From: Bacillota bacterium
Lineage (GTDB): Bacteria > Bacillota > Clostridia > Acetivibrionales > DTU013
Assembly: GCA_023411645.1 (NCBI GenBank)
Contig: JAEYON010000006.1
Coordinates: 1-64,000 of the forward strand
Reading direction: 5' to 3'
Length of the DNA stretch: 64,000 bases
The notes under the pieces were generated by a model, which was not told where the DNA came from, searched no databases, and worked only from the letters and a program-made list of their open reading frames with translations. Position numbers and translations under genes: made by a program. Shown piece after piece: positions 44,389 through 53,303 of the stretch (position 1 is the stretch's first letter; every line of letters begins with the position of its first letter).

Positions 44389-44464
44389 TGTGGATATGCT
44401 CCTGTGGATAATGTTGATAAGTCTGTGCATAACCTTGAATTTAAGGGCAGAAAGCTGTGGATTT
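44389..44464 (-). promoter_or_regulatory. DnaA-box cluster
   Basis: Five 9-base DnaA-box-like sites lie in one orientation within 76 bases. Read on the minus strand they are TTATCCACA (44403-44411, perfect) and TTATGCACA (44424-44432, fits TTATNCACA), with one-mismatch sites at 44389-44397 and 44412-44420 and a two-mismatch site at 44456-44464. There is no dnaA, dnaN or other origin gene around, so an origin is unlikely. A DnaA titration or regulatory site is more plausible. Confidence 0.6.
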
Positions 44465-44471
44465 TCAATTG

Positions 44472-47132
44472 TTATTCCACAATATGCTGACGAACCAGTT
44501 TCCTGACCTCATTCTCCGGTAAAGGCCTTGAATAATAATAACCTTGAGCCTTATCACATTTGTAATGGGTCAGAAATTCCAGCTGTTCCTGTTTTTCAAC
44601 ACCTTCTGCAACAACAATCAGGTTTCTGCGATGTCCAATATGTATAATTGACTCTATCATACAGTTATCATTATCAGGAATATCATCGACAAAACTTTTA
44701 TCAATTTTTAGCGTGTCAATTGGTAACTGCTTTAAATAACTCAAGGAAGAAAATCCTTTGCCAAAATCATCAATTGAAATCTGAACTCCTCTTTCCCGCA
44801 GTTCAAAAAGTTTTTTCATGTTTGATTCCACGATTTCCAACATCTTTGACTCAGTTAATTCAAGTTCCAGAAGTGACGGTTCCAGTCCAGTATACTTCAG
44901 CGTATTTAGGACAGTGTCAACAAAATCTGCTTGCATCAGCTGAACGACTGAGATGTTAACAGATATCGTATATCTCTTATGCATAGTATCATTCAGATCC
45001 TTGATAAACTTACAAGCAGTTTGCAATACCCATCTGCCTATGGGCACGATCAATGCCGTCTCTTCTGCTATATGGATGAATTTCAATGGCGGGATCATAA
45101 CATTCTCATCAGTACTCCAGCGGATTAACGCCTCGAATCCACTGATGCTTCGAGAACTCAACTCCACCTGCGGCTGATAATAGAGTAAAAACTTCTCATC
45201 ATTAATGGCCTTTCGCAAACCTGTCTCCAAATTGATGCGATCTGCAAAATAATTGTTCATCTCCGGCTCAAACATCACGCTCTTGTTTCTGCCTTCTCCT
45301 TTTGCCCTATACATGGCTACATCCGAGCATTTCAGCAGCTCATCAATGGTAATAGCATGATCCGGACAGATAGCTATGCCACAGCTTGCAGATACGTGAA
45401 ATTCTTTATTCATAATAGTGAATGGCTTGCAAAAAATATCCATTGCTGCAGAAACTCTATCACAAACTTCATCATTGGTTTGAATATTTTTTAGGAATAT
45501 GACAAACTCATCCCCCTCAAATCTGGTTACCAAATCATCCTCTGAGAAAACAGCTTTCAGCCTCCTGCCAGCCTCCTGCAGCAATAAATCTCCAGTAGAG
45601 TGTCCAAAAGAATCATTGACATATTTGAAATTGTCCATATCCATATAGACTACTGCATGTTTGTGAACATTATCCGTTGTAAGGACCGTTTTTGCTTCAT
45701 TATATAAAGAGGCACGGTTGGGCAGTCCGGTAAGCGAATCAAAGTATGCCTGTCTTCTTACCGTCTCCTCCGTTGCTGCAAGCTCGCCATATACCATAGT
45801 CAACTCTTTAAAGCTATTCTGAAGCTTTTTTTCCTGTTCAACTCTATCTGTGATATCAACTCCCAGAATTTCTATAACCTCATTGTTCTCCTTTTCACTG
45901 ACAGCATTGCAATAAATATATATCATTTTACTGCCATTATAGTTGAAAGCCAGTTCAAGAGATGTGCTGCTGCTTTGCTCCTGAGAATTGTCAATAAAAT
46001 TTTTTAATTTGTTTCCATCCTCATCTGACAGCAGTTCGTAAATATTGTTTACCTTTCCTTCATCAAACTTTTTAAAATAAAGCAACAAATCATCTGCATG
46101 TCTGTTGGTAGACAGAATTCCGCCATCCCGCTTTATAGTCAATGCGATCAAGTTCATAAAGTCTGATATTCTTAATGTGTTGACTTGCTGCTGAATCAAA
46201 TCCCTTTCTAAAAACTTTGAGTGAGACAAAACAGCGGTAATTGCGCCCGACACAGTAATGATAAATATGGACATCAGAATGAAGACTATAGTCAACTTGC
46301 TTAATAACTTGTTTTTAGGTGCTGTTACAGCAATAGACCAACCAGTGCTGCCTATGGGACTGTATCCCATGTATTTTTTTTCACCATAATAGACATATTC
46401 TCCGGCTCCCTTTTCTCCAGCAATCATTTTTTCTTCGAGATGGGCAATACCCTCTGCGCCAGGATCCTTTTGAGCCCTTTCTAAATCATTTACCTTGTTA
46501 TATACTAGAGTTCTGTCCTTGTGCGCAATCACATCACCTTTGCCGTTGATTATGTAAGTGCTTCCGTAATCAGTAAGCTTGATATTGTCCGTCATAAGGC
46601 TCAGAACATCAGCATCATAGGTAGCGTATAAAACACCTTCAACATTATCGCCATTTAAAAATGGTACTGAGAATACAATGACCATCGTGCCGTCGACACG
46701 GCTTTCAATCGGATCCGAAATGGATGGCTTTCCCTGCATCGCATCAATAAAATATTGACGGTCGCCAACATACAGTTCAGCCCCTTCTGTAGTAACTGAA
46801 TTGCCTTGTGTATCGACAATACTCAATCTTCTGAACCTGTTCAGATTCAATTGCTTCTTTAATTCATCAAGACGCTGCTCCAGAGGTAATTCTGTATTTT
46901 TGATAATACTGTTTGCCGCAATTGATCGAGCCTCTGAAAGACGCCCGGACAGATAGGTTTCTATAGTTGTCGCACCTTGTTCTGCAAAGCGTATAAGAGA
47001 ATTTTCAAGATCACTAAGTAAAATTTGCGTGACGGTATAATACATAATAACCCCGGTTATCATTGCTATTACCGCCATACGAAATGTCTTTCCCCAAGAA
47101 TGGTTTCCTCCAGACACTTTAAGAAGTTTCAT
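44472..47132 (-). CDS. Membrane GGDEF/EAL protein with dCache sensor
   Basis: An 886-residue cyclic-di-GMP protein. Transmembrane helices at 18-38 and 280-302 flank a dCache-type extracellular sensor (39-279). A PAS-like region (about 320-430) is followed by a GGDEF domain and an EAL domain. The GGDEF active-site motif reads EGDEF (539-543), a substitution that does not by itself exclude diguanylate cyclase activity. The EAL domain keeps EALIRW (667-672) and DDFGKGFSSL, so phosphodiesterase activity is likely. The sensor ligand is unknown. ATG at 47132 follows GAGGTGTGAAC. Confidence 0.92.
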   Translation of the reverse strand: MKLLKVSGGNHSWGKTFRMAVIAMITGVIMYYTVTQILLSDLENSLIRFAEQGATTIETYLSGRLSEARSIAANSIIKNTELPLEQRLDELKKQLNLNRFRRLSIVDTQGNSVTTEGAELYVGDRQYFIDAMQGKPSISDPIESRVDGTMVIVFSVPFLNGDNVEGVLYATYDADVLSLMTDNIKLTDYGSTYIINGKGDVIAHKDRTLVYNKVNDLERAQKDPGAEGIAHLEEKMIAGEKGAGEYVYYGEKKYMGYSPIGSTGWSIAVTAPKNKLLSKLTIVFILMSIFIITVSGAITAVLSHSKFLERDLIQQQVNTLRISDFMNLIALTIKRDGGILSTNRHADDLLLYFKKFDEGKVNNIYELLSDEDGNKLKNFIDNSQEQSSSTSLELAFNYNGSKMIYIYCNAVSEKENNEVIEILGVDITDRVEQEKKLQNSFKELTMVYGELAATEETVRRQAYFDSLTGLPNRASLYNEAKTVLTTDNVHKHAVVYMDMDNFKYVNDSFGHSTGDLLLQEAGRRLKAVFSEDDLVTRFEGDEFVIFLKNIQTNDEVCDRVSAAMDIFCKPFTIMNKEFHVSASCGIAICPDHAITIDELLKCSDVAMYRAKGEGRNKSVMFEPEMNNYFADRINLETGLRKAINDEKFLLYYQPQVELSSRSISGFEALIRWSTDENVMIPPLKFIHIAEETALIVPIGRWVLQTACKFIKDLNDTMHKRYTISVNISVVQLMQADFVDTVLNTLKYTGLEPSLLELELTESKMLEIVESNMKKLFELRERGVQISIDDFGKGFSSLSYLKQLPIDTLKIDKSFVDDIPDNDNCMIESIIHIGHRRNLIVVAEGVEKQEQLEFLTHYKCDKAQGYYYSRPLPENEVRKLVRQHIVE

Positions 47133-47537
47133 GTTCACACCTCAGCATGTGGCAACTATTGTGAGTTAATGCACCATGAATAATAACTAAAGTGTACCTC
47201 AAATAAGCAATTTGTGCAATGCATCTCTCATATTTTGTCTATAAATGCGAAATATTTGATGTGTAATTATGCAAAAATGGATGTGAAATAATACTCTTTG
47301 CAAGCAATCTTGCAGTATTTATTGTGGTGATCCTGCAAATTTTTCTTGACAAAAAATATTTGTAAAGCTTATATTATAAAGAGGTAGTTACTGCATTATC
47401 CAAGTGTTCCCTGATTACTGCCCCGTAATTTCATTCGCTACAGGACGCTTGTGTTTGAAGGAATGTAGATAGAAAGCTGCATTTTGTGAGATGACAACTG
47501 CAGAGCTAAATCTAGAGTCAAGAAAGTAGGGGTCTAC
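47133..47537 (+). promoter_or_regulatory. gdhA promoter and long leader
   Basis: TTGACA at 47346-47351 and TATATT at 47370-47375, with 18 bases between, form a good promoter for gdhA. An inverted repeat TGCAAG-CAAT-CTTGCA at 47299-47314 lies about 30 bases before the -35 and could be an operator. The leader of about 150 bases can fold a stem between CAAGTGTTCCCTG (47400-47412) and CAGGACGCTTG (47441-47451). Its GGACG and GAAGGAATG parts recall glutamine riboswitches, but the essential AAGUAGG is missing. The minus-strand promoter of the GGDEF/EAL gene was not found. Confidence 0.5.
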
Positions 47538-48878
47538 ATGAAAATTTTATCAAATGTAATGGAAAACGTAATTAAGAGAAATCCAAACGAGCCGGAGTTT
47601 CACCAGGCCGTCCGTGAAGTATTGGAATCGTTGGAGCCTGTTGCCGCAAAGCACCCGGAATGGGTGAAGGCAGGCATATTTGATCGCATTGTTGAGCCCG
47701 AGAGGCAGATCATATTCAGAATTCCATGGGTTGATGACAGTGGCAGGGTTCATGTAAACAGAGGCTTCAGAATCCAGTTCAACAGCGCTATCGGGCCCTA
47801 CAAAGGCGGTATCAGGCTGCATCCGTCTGTTTATTCCGGTATAATCAAGTTTCTCGGATTTGAACAAATATTCAAGAACTCACTAACGGGGCTGCCTATG
47901 GGCGGAGCAAAGGGCGGCAGTGATTTTGACCCTAAGGGTAAATCCGACGCAGAGGTGATGAGGTTCTGCCAGAGTTTTATGTTTGAGCTTTCAAGGCATA
48001 TTGGCCCAGATACGGATGTACCGGCTGGTGATATCGGTACAGGCGGACGTGAGATTGGCTATATGTACGGTATGTATAAAAAAATGAGAAACGAATTTAC
48101 CGGCGTTTTGACGGGCAAGGGACTCACCTGGGGCGGAAGCCTTGCCAGGACTGAAGCTACCGGATATGGTCTGTGCTATTTCATGGAAGAAGCTATGAAG
48201 TCCATAATGGGAAAATCGTTTAAGGGCTCTACCGTTGTTATTTCCGGTTCGGGAAACGTTGCCATCTATGCAACTGAAAAAGTACACCAATTGGGCGGTA
48301 AGGTCGTCGCACTCAGCGACTCCAACGGCTATATATATGATGCAGACGGCATTGATATTGAGGCAGTTAAACAAATCAAGGAAGTCGAGCGAAAGAGAAT
48401 CAGCGAGTATGTCAAGATCCGTCCGGGAGCTGTCTATACAGAAGGCTGTTCCGGTATCTGGAGCATAAAATGTGATATTGCTCTCCCCTGCGCTACCCAG
48501 AATGAAATCGATGAGCAGTCTGCAGAGCTTCTGATTAAGAATGGCTGCTATGCAGTAGGCGAAGGCGCTAATATGCCTTCTACTCCTGAAGCTGTCGAAG
48601 TTTTCCTTAGAAACAATATCGTCTTTGGACCTGCAAAGGCTGCAAACGCAGGCGGCGTAGCAACCTCGGGCCTTGAAATGAGCCAGAACAGCATGAGATA
48701 TTCCTGGACCTTCGAGGAAGTGGACGCTAAATTGAAGGACATTATGATCAATATCTACAAAAATGCCAGCGCTGCAGCAAAAGCCTATGGTTTCGGCGAT
48801 AACCTTGTAGCGGGAGCCAATATTGCAGGCTTTGAAAAGGTTGCTACTGCTATGTTTGCACAGGGAATTACATATTGA
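47538..48878 (+). CDS. gdhA: Glutamate dehydrogenase, NADP type
   Basis: Interconverts 2-oxoglutarate plus ammonia and glutamate. The 446-residue protein belongs to the hexameric family: substrate loops GPYKGGIRLHPS and LPMGGAKGGSDFDPKGKSD, the catalytic-aspartate stretch PAGDIGTGGREIG, and the nucleotide fold ISGSGNVAIYA. The DSNG after the second Rossmann strand fits NADP enzymes of the clostridial and enterobacterial type. The start has AAGTAGGGGTCTAC upstream. It stands alone between a promoter and a terminator, so it is monocistronic. Confidence 0.96.
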   Translation: MKILSNVMENVIKRNPNEPEFHQAVREVLESLEPVAAKHPEWVKAGIFDRIVEPERQIIFRIPWVDDSGRVHVNRGFRIQFNSAIGPYKGGIRLHPSVYSGIIKFLGFEQIFKNSLTGLPMGGAKGGSDFDPKGKSDAEVMRFCQSFMFELSRHIGPDTDVPAGDIGTGGREIGYMYGMYKKMRNEFTGVLTGKGLTWGGSLARTEATGYGLCYFMEEAMKSIMGKSFKGSTVVISGSGNVAIYATEKVHQLGGKVVALSDSNGYIYDADGIDIEAVKQIKEVERKRISEYVKIRPGAVYTEGCSGIWSIKCDIALPCATQNEIDEQSAELLIKNGCYAVGEGANMPSTPEAVEVFLRNNIVFGPAKAANAGGVATSGLEMSQNSMRYSWTFEEVDAKLKDIMINIYKNASAAAKAYGFGDNLVAGANIAGFEKVATAMFAQGITY

Positions 48879-48913
48879 TCAACTACAAAGTAATAACAGA
48901 TATGGTCATATAT

Positions 48914-48951
48914 AAAATGAAGTCCAGTGCCAGGCGCCGGACTTCATTTTT
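48914..48951 (+). terminator. Bidirectional terminator between gdhA and the aldo/keto reductase gene
   Basis: Arms AATGAAGTCC and GGACTTCATT enclose an 18-base section. The plus strand continues TTTTA and the minus strand TTTTAT, so it can serve both convergent genes. Confidence 0.82.
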
Positions 48952-48960
48952 ATATGATTA

Positions 48961-50118
48961 CTATATTTTTAATACATCATGGACTTTTGGCATCCACTCA
49001 CTGATCAGGATCTTCTGCGGGCATTTTTCTTCACACATCTTGCATTGTATACATTGAGCGGCACGGGTTTCCGCATCCATGAAGTTATTATATGCTCTTT
49101 GAGAGCCTGCAATATCTTCATGGATGACACTGTCGTTGAATAAAGCAAAGTTTCTGGGAATATTTACATTGTTTGGGCAGGGCATGCAGTATCTGCAGTC
49201 AGTACAAGGAATTGCCGTCCTTTGTGAGTATCTTTTACGCACACGTTCTATGGTCTCATGGTCCTTTGCACTTAATAACCCAATTTCTGATTGATCAGCA
49301 GAAGCAAGGTTTTCCTCCACCTGTTGCATATTGCTCATGCCGCTGAGAACTAAAGAGACCTCCGGCTGGTTCCACAACCATTGAAGAGCCCATTCAGTAG
49401 GAGTGCGGTATTTTCCATTATAATCCATTATTGATCTAATGTCCTTCGGTACGTTTGCCAGCTTTCCTCCCAGCAGCGGTTCCATGATAACAACACCAAT
49501 TCCCTTTGATGCCGCATATTTCAGACCATTAATACCAGCCTGATTTTCAATATCCAAATAATTATATTGTATCTGACAAAATTCCCACTTGTCATATCCA
49601 TCAACAATTTCTACGAAAGCATCCGCATCATCATGGAATGAAAATCCGATATGCCCAATTTTTCCGCTCTTTTTTGCCGACTCGGCACGTTGCAGTACAT
49701 CATGCTTTAAAATGGTGTCTCTCCACCTGCCACGACCAATAGCATGTAACAGGTAAAAATCAATATGCTCCGTATCGAGCTTATTTAACTGTTCATCCAG
49801 CAGTCTGTCAAAATCCTCCGGCTTTTTTATCAGCCACACTGGCGATTTAGTTGCCAGCATTACCTTGTTCCTGTATCCGTCCTTCAATGCCCGGCCGGTA
49901 ATTATTTCACTGTTGCCCTCATGATAACCGTATGCCGTGTCAATATAATTGACACCCTGATCTATGGCATACCGAATGATTCGTATAGCTTCTTTTTCAT
50001 CAACCTCGTTATTGACTCTATTGTCATCCGTCATGGCTCCCTTTACAGGCAATCGCATTGTCCCAAAGCCCAAAGCGGATACATCAGTATCAAGCTTGCC
50101 AAATTTTCTGTATTTCAT
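48961..50118 (-). CDS. Aldo/keto reductase with C-terminal 4Fe-4S ferredoxin domain
   Basis: A 385-residue oxidoreductase. The N-terminal TIM barrel keeps the aldo/keto reductase residues: Asp60 and Tyr65 in DTAYGYHEG, the lysine in LATKSP, and the histidine in LLHAIG. The C-terminal 90 residues hold two cysteine clusters (CTDCRYCMPCP and CIQCKMCEEKCP) typical of a 4Fe-4S pair. This COG1453-type design is common in anaerobes and suggests ferredoxin-linked redox chemistry. ATG at 50118 follows GGAGGAACGG. A TTGACG / ATATAT promoter is possible at about 50175-50203. Confidence 0.9.
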   Translation of the reverse strand: MKYRKFGKLDTDVSALGFGTMRLPVKGAMTDDNRVNNEVDEKEAIRIIRYAIDQGVNYIDTAYGYHEGNSEIITGRALKDGYRNKVMLATKSPVWLIKKPEDFDRLLDEQLNKLDTEHIDFYLLHAIGRGRWRDTILKHDVLQRAESAKKSGKIGHIGFSFHDDADAFVEIVDGYDKWEFCQIQYNYLDIENQAGINGLKYAASKGIGVVIMEPLLGGKLANVPKDIRSIMDYNGKYRTPTEWALQWLWNQPEVSLVLSGMSNMQQVEENLASADQSEIGLLSAKDHETIERVRKRYSQRTAIPCTDCRYCMPCPNNVNIPRNFALFNDSVIHEDIAGSQRAYNNFMDAETRAAQCIQCKMCEEKCPQKILISEWMPKVHDVLKI

Positions 50119-50266
50119 GCCGTTCCTCCTGCAAGTGAAAATAGTATGTAAAAATTGTATATACATATTTACATATATTATAACAATAAAGCGCGTCAAA
50201 GCGCAAGGCAATGAAGAGCTGTGGATGGTTCCTCATGCTCATATCTTCTTAAATCAGCATACTGAA

Positions 50267-50749
50267 CTATAAATCTAATTGCATAAATACTGCTGTAGAT
50301 GCCGGATTGTCATTATATCTTTCGATTTCGTAAAAGCCGTAGCTCTTGTACATATTAATGGCTTTACTCATAAATGGGAACGTATCAAGCCTTATGTGCT
50401 TATAACCAATTTCTTTCGCATCAAAAATGACCTGTTCCATTAATTTCTTTCCTATATGTTTTCCGCGATTACCTGGTCTGACATATAAGCGTTTAATTTC
50501 AGCATGTTCTTCGTCAAATTTTTTTAACGCAACACACCCTACGGAATTATTGTCAACAAATGCAATATATAATCTTCCTTCTGGCAAACCATACTTTTCT
50601 TCTATTAAATTCATCTCAGCGCCATAATGCTGCGCATTCAAGCACGCAGCTACTTCTTCACCTTCCGCTAAAATGCTGTCTATATATTCATCAAATAATT
50701 TTGATATTTCTTCTTTTTCGTTATATGCCAATCGAATTATTACATCCAT
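50267..50749 (-). CDS. GNAT family N-acetyltransferase
   Basis: A 160-residue acetyltransferase with the acetyl-CoA-binding segment VRPGNRGKHIGKKLMEQ (R/QxxGxG/A type) and a C-terminal IRLDTFPFMSKAINMYKSYGF. The substrate cannot be inferred. ATG at 50749 follows AGGGAAG; nine more in-frame codons upstream are possible but lack a better site. It is one of a loose minus-strand series with the aldo/keto reductase gene 150 bases downstream. Confidence 0.85.
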   Translation of the reverse strand: MDVIIRLAYNEKEEISKLFDEYIDSILAEGEEVAACLNAQHYGAEMNLIEEKYGLPEGRLYIAFVDNNSVGCVALKKFDEEHAEIKRLYVRPGNRGKHIGKKLMEQVIFDAKEIGYKHIRLDTFPFMSKAINMYKSYGFYEIERYNDNPASTAVFMQLDL

Positions 50750-50906
50750 ATTGATTACTTCCCTAAGTTCCGACATACTCGCTAATTATAACATTCTACC
50801 TTCACTTCTTGCTACAATAATTTCTATCAAGAAATTTTTAGATGTGATAAATAAAGTTGTGCAGGTGCTGAACAAAGGTCTAAAAGCAGTGAAGGAAGGC
50901 TACCCA

Positions 50907-50952
50907 CAAAATTAGAGCCTATCAGCTTTTATACTGATAGGCTCTAATTTTG
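50907..50952 (-). terminator. Terminator of the tRNA-Arg gene
   Basis: A perfect inverted repeat with 19-base arms (50907-50925 and 50934-50952) and an 8-base loop starts six bases after the CCA end of the tRNA. The right side on the minus strand ends AATTTTG. The long perfect arms are unusual for a simple terminator. Confidence 0.75.
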
Positions 50953-50957
50953 TAATT

Positions 50958-51034
50958 TGGCGCGCCCGGCAGAGATCGAATCCACAACCTTCTGGTCCGT
51001 AGCCAGACGCTCTATCCAATTGAGCTACGGGCGC
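50958..51034 (-). tRNA. tRNA-Arg (anticodon ACG)
   Basis: On the minus strand a full cloverleaf: acceptor GCGCCCG paired with CGGGCGC, D arm AGCTCAATTGGATAGAGC, anticodon stem TCTGG/CCAGA with loop CTACGGA (anticodon ACG at 50998-51000), T arm with GGATTCGATC, discriminator G and an encoded CCA at 50958-50960. The first anticodon base is normally converted to inosine, reading CGU, CGC and CGA codons. Confidence 0.97.
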
Positions 51035-51052
51035 AAATTGTTTTGCATGTAT

Positions 51053-51081
51053 ATGATAATACATTTCCGTCCTAAAATCAA
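51053..51081 (-). promoter_or_regulatory. Promoter of the tRNA-Arg gene
   Basis: On the minus strand TTGATT (51076-51081) and TATCAT (51053-51058) have a 17-base spacer and end about 18 bases before the tRNA, as expected for a tRNA promoter. Confidence 0.65.
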
Positions 51082-51217
51082 TGTATTTATCCCCCAATAC
51101 AACTATTTTTCTTAAGCTTGTTATTGTTGTTACAATTTAATTTTTATGAACCTCTTCATATGCTATAATAGTATAAAACAATAACATAATTATATAAAAC
51201 TGTTGTGAGGTCCATCC

Positions 51218-52195
51218 ATGGTTTTTGACGCTAATTTGTCCCTTTTATACTCCGATACTCTTATACCGGATGTTTTTATATCAGAATACATGCCTTCGCT
51301 GGAAAGCGATTTTGTTAAGGTATACATCTACTGTGTTTTCATCTGCAATCATAAAATTAATATCACCTCAGATGAGATCGCAAAAAAGCTTGAGTTGCAG
51401 CCGGCACGTGTGAGGGAGGCTTTAAGCCGTCTCGAAGAGCTCTGCCTGATATCAAGAGGGACAAGTGACAATGTAATTGCGCTGGTTGATCTGAAAGAAC
51501 GTGAGATCAGAAAACTTTATCGCATGAAAAACACATCATCCCCTGATGACGCCGCCTGCAGCAGTGATAGGAGCAAAAGACGCAGCAAGTTTATCTCAAG
51601 CATTAACAATGCTTTTTTTCAGGGCGTGATGTCCCCCTCATGGTATATGGACATCGACACCTGGTTTGATAAATATCAATTTGAAGAAGATGTCATGTAC
51701 GCCCTTTTCAAGCACTGCTCCGACTACAAGGGTCTTTCGCGCCAGTATATTGCCAAGGTAGCCGACAGCTGGCATAGCAAGAATATTAAAAACAGCTTCG
51801 ATTTGGACAGGTACTCCATGGAGACCCAGAAAATCAAGGATATTCGCGGAAAGATAATGAAAAAGCTAAGGAAGCAGGGATATCTTACGGAGTATGAGGA
51901 CGCCTATGTAGAGAGATGGGTAGTTGAATACGGATACGGTTTCGACATCATTGAGCTTGCCCTAAAGCGCACTACTTCAGCTCGCAATCCAAGCTTTGAA
52001 TATATCAATAAAATCCTCTCAGGCTGGTACGAAAAGGGATATAAAACAAAAGAAGAAATCCTCTCCGCCGAGGAAAACAAAAACGCTGCAGATAGTGAAA
52101 AATCAAAGTCCCGTACAGGAGCCGCGCCTCAGAAGGGGAACTTTGAGCAGCGAAAATACACGGACGAGGACTTTGAAAAGCTTTATAAAGTGTAG
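51218..52195 (+). CDS. DnaD-domain replication initiation protein
   Basis: A 325-residue protein with an N-terminal winged helix (ITSDEIAKKLELQPARVREALSRLEE, residues about 50-75) and a C-terminal DnaD/DnaB_2 domain ending in the family motif around FEYINKILSGWYEKGY (about residues 262-277). It should remodel origin DNA and help load the helicase. It is followed 14 bases later by the helicase-loader gene, so the pair forms an initiation operon. An extended -10 promoter (TGCTATAAT) stands at 51161-51169. The ATG follows TGTGAGGTCC. Confidence 0.85.
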   Translation: MVFDANLSLLYSDTLIPDVFISEYMPSLESDFVKVYIYCVFICNHKINITSDEIAKKLELQPARVREALSRLEELCLISRGTSDNVIALVDLKEREIRKLYRMKNTSSPDDAACSSDRSKRRSKFISSINNAFFQGVMSPSWYMDIDTWFDKYQFEEDVMYALFKHCSDYKGLSRQYIAKVADSWHSKNIKNSFDLDRYSMETQKIKDIRGKIMKKLRKQGYLTEYEDAYVERWVVEYGYGFDIIELALKRTTSARNPSFEYINKILSGWYEKGYKTKEEILSAEENKNAADSEKSKSRTGAAPQKGNFEQRKYTDEDFEKLYKV

Positions 52196-52209
52196 GGAGA
52201 GATTCACCT

Positions 52210-53235
52210 ATGTATATAAATGTTTACCAAAAGATTAAGAACGAATATGAAAGACGGCAGAGAGATGCCCTGGAGGCGCTTGATATCAAGAAATCCAATC
52301 TCTATCATCATATACCGCGCCTTGAAGAAATCGAAGATGAAATCAACAAAGCCGGCTTCAGGTACAATAAAGCGATACTGACTGGATCCATGCCGCCTGA
52401 ATCAGCAGCCGCCCAGCTCTCCGAAACGATAAAGCGGTTAAATTCAGAAAGGGATAACCTTCTTTCTGAATATGGATATGACGCCGGGTTTCTGACGCCC
52501 TCCTTCCAATGCGATAAATGCTCTGACACCGGCGTTATCAAGTCCTCCGGCAACGGTCCAGATACCTTCTGTATCTGTTATCGGCAGCAGCTCATCAACT
52601 GTTTGTATGATCAGTCGAACCTGTCAACTGTAGGTGCAGAAGGCTTTGAGAGCTTTCTTATGGAGTATTATCCCGATGTTCCCAATGCCGAACGGTACGG
52701 CATTAAAAATTCTCCCCGAAAACAGATATCCGATATTTTAGATGTCTGTAAGAATTTCTCTGCCCACTTTAGTGAAAATGAAACAAGAAATCTTTTATTC
52801 AGCGGGCCTACCGGGGTGGGTAAAACATTTTTAGCAGGCTGTATTTCCATGGAAATGATGAGGAAGGGATACACGGTACTTTACCAAAGTGCGCCGGCGC
52901 TGTTCAACACGATTTATGAGTATCGTTACAATTCGGCAAATAATGATGATTGGGAAGGATCTATTTATACAAATATTCTCGAGTGCAATCTGCTCGTCAT
53001 TGACGACCTTGGAACTGAATCGCCCACCGGTATGCGTTACGCGGAGCTGCTGAACATTATTGATACACGATTGGCAAACGACACCAGACAGCCATGCAAA
53101 ACTATTATTTCAACCAATATTAATTTGAAGAAGCTGTTTGAGTATTACGACGAAAGAGTCGTTTCACGTCTTACCGGCAGCTTCGATATCTTAAGATTTG
53201 CAGGCGAAGACATACGACAGCTAAAAAAAGGCTGA
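52210..53235 (+). CDS. Replicative helicase loader, DnaC/DnaI type
   Basis: An AAA+ ATPase of 341 residues. An N-terminal coiled region leads to a zinc ribbon (Cys101, 104, 121 and 123), a feature of DnaI-type loaders. The ATPase core has Walker A GPTGVGKT (199-206), Walker B LLVIDDLGTE, sensor I IISTNIN and an arginine-finger region RVVSRLTGS. It should load DnaB/DnaC helicase onto single-stranded DNA. ATG follows GGGAGAG. The pairing with a DnaD gene supports the role in replication initiation or restart. Confidence 0.9.
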   Translation: MYINVYQKIKNEYERRQRDALEALDIKKSNLYHHIPRLEEIEDEINKAGFRYNKAILTGSMPPESAAAQLSETIKRLNSERDNLLSEYGYDAGFLTPSFQCDKCSDTGVIKSSGNGPDTFCICYRQQLINCLYDQSNLSTVGAEGFESFLMEYYPDVPNAERYGIKNSPRKQISDILDVCKNFSAHFSENETRNLLFSGPTGVGKTFLAGCISMEMMRKGYTVLYQSAPALFNTIYEYRYNSANNDDWEGSIYTNILECNLLVIDDLGTESPTGMRYAELLNIIDTRLANDTRQPCKTIISTNINLKKLFEYYDERVVSRLTGSFDILRFAGEDIRQLKKG

Positions 53236-53252
53236 TCCATTTCAATCAGCCT
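53225..53252 (-). terminator. ypeB transcript terminator overlapping the end of the loader gene
   Basis: Arms AAGGCTGAT and ATCAGCCTT with an 8-base loop are followed on the minus strand by seven U. It serves the minus-strand sleB-ypeB transcript, while the same DNA codes the last codons of the helicase loader on the plus strand. Confidence 0.8.
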
Positions 53253-53303
53253 TAAAAGTAACGCTGCAAATATTGGCGTTATCCTACAGCAAACACCTTC
53301 TTT

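Noticed and set aside
44389..44464. Chromosomal replication origin
   Set aside because: No dnaA, dnaN, recF, gyrase or AT-rich unwinding region adjoins the boxes.
47380..47537. Glutamine riboswitch before gdhA
   Set aside because: The conserved AAGUAGG is missing, so it is not listed as a riboswitch; kept as a finding.
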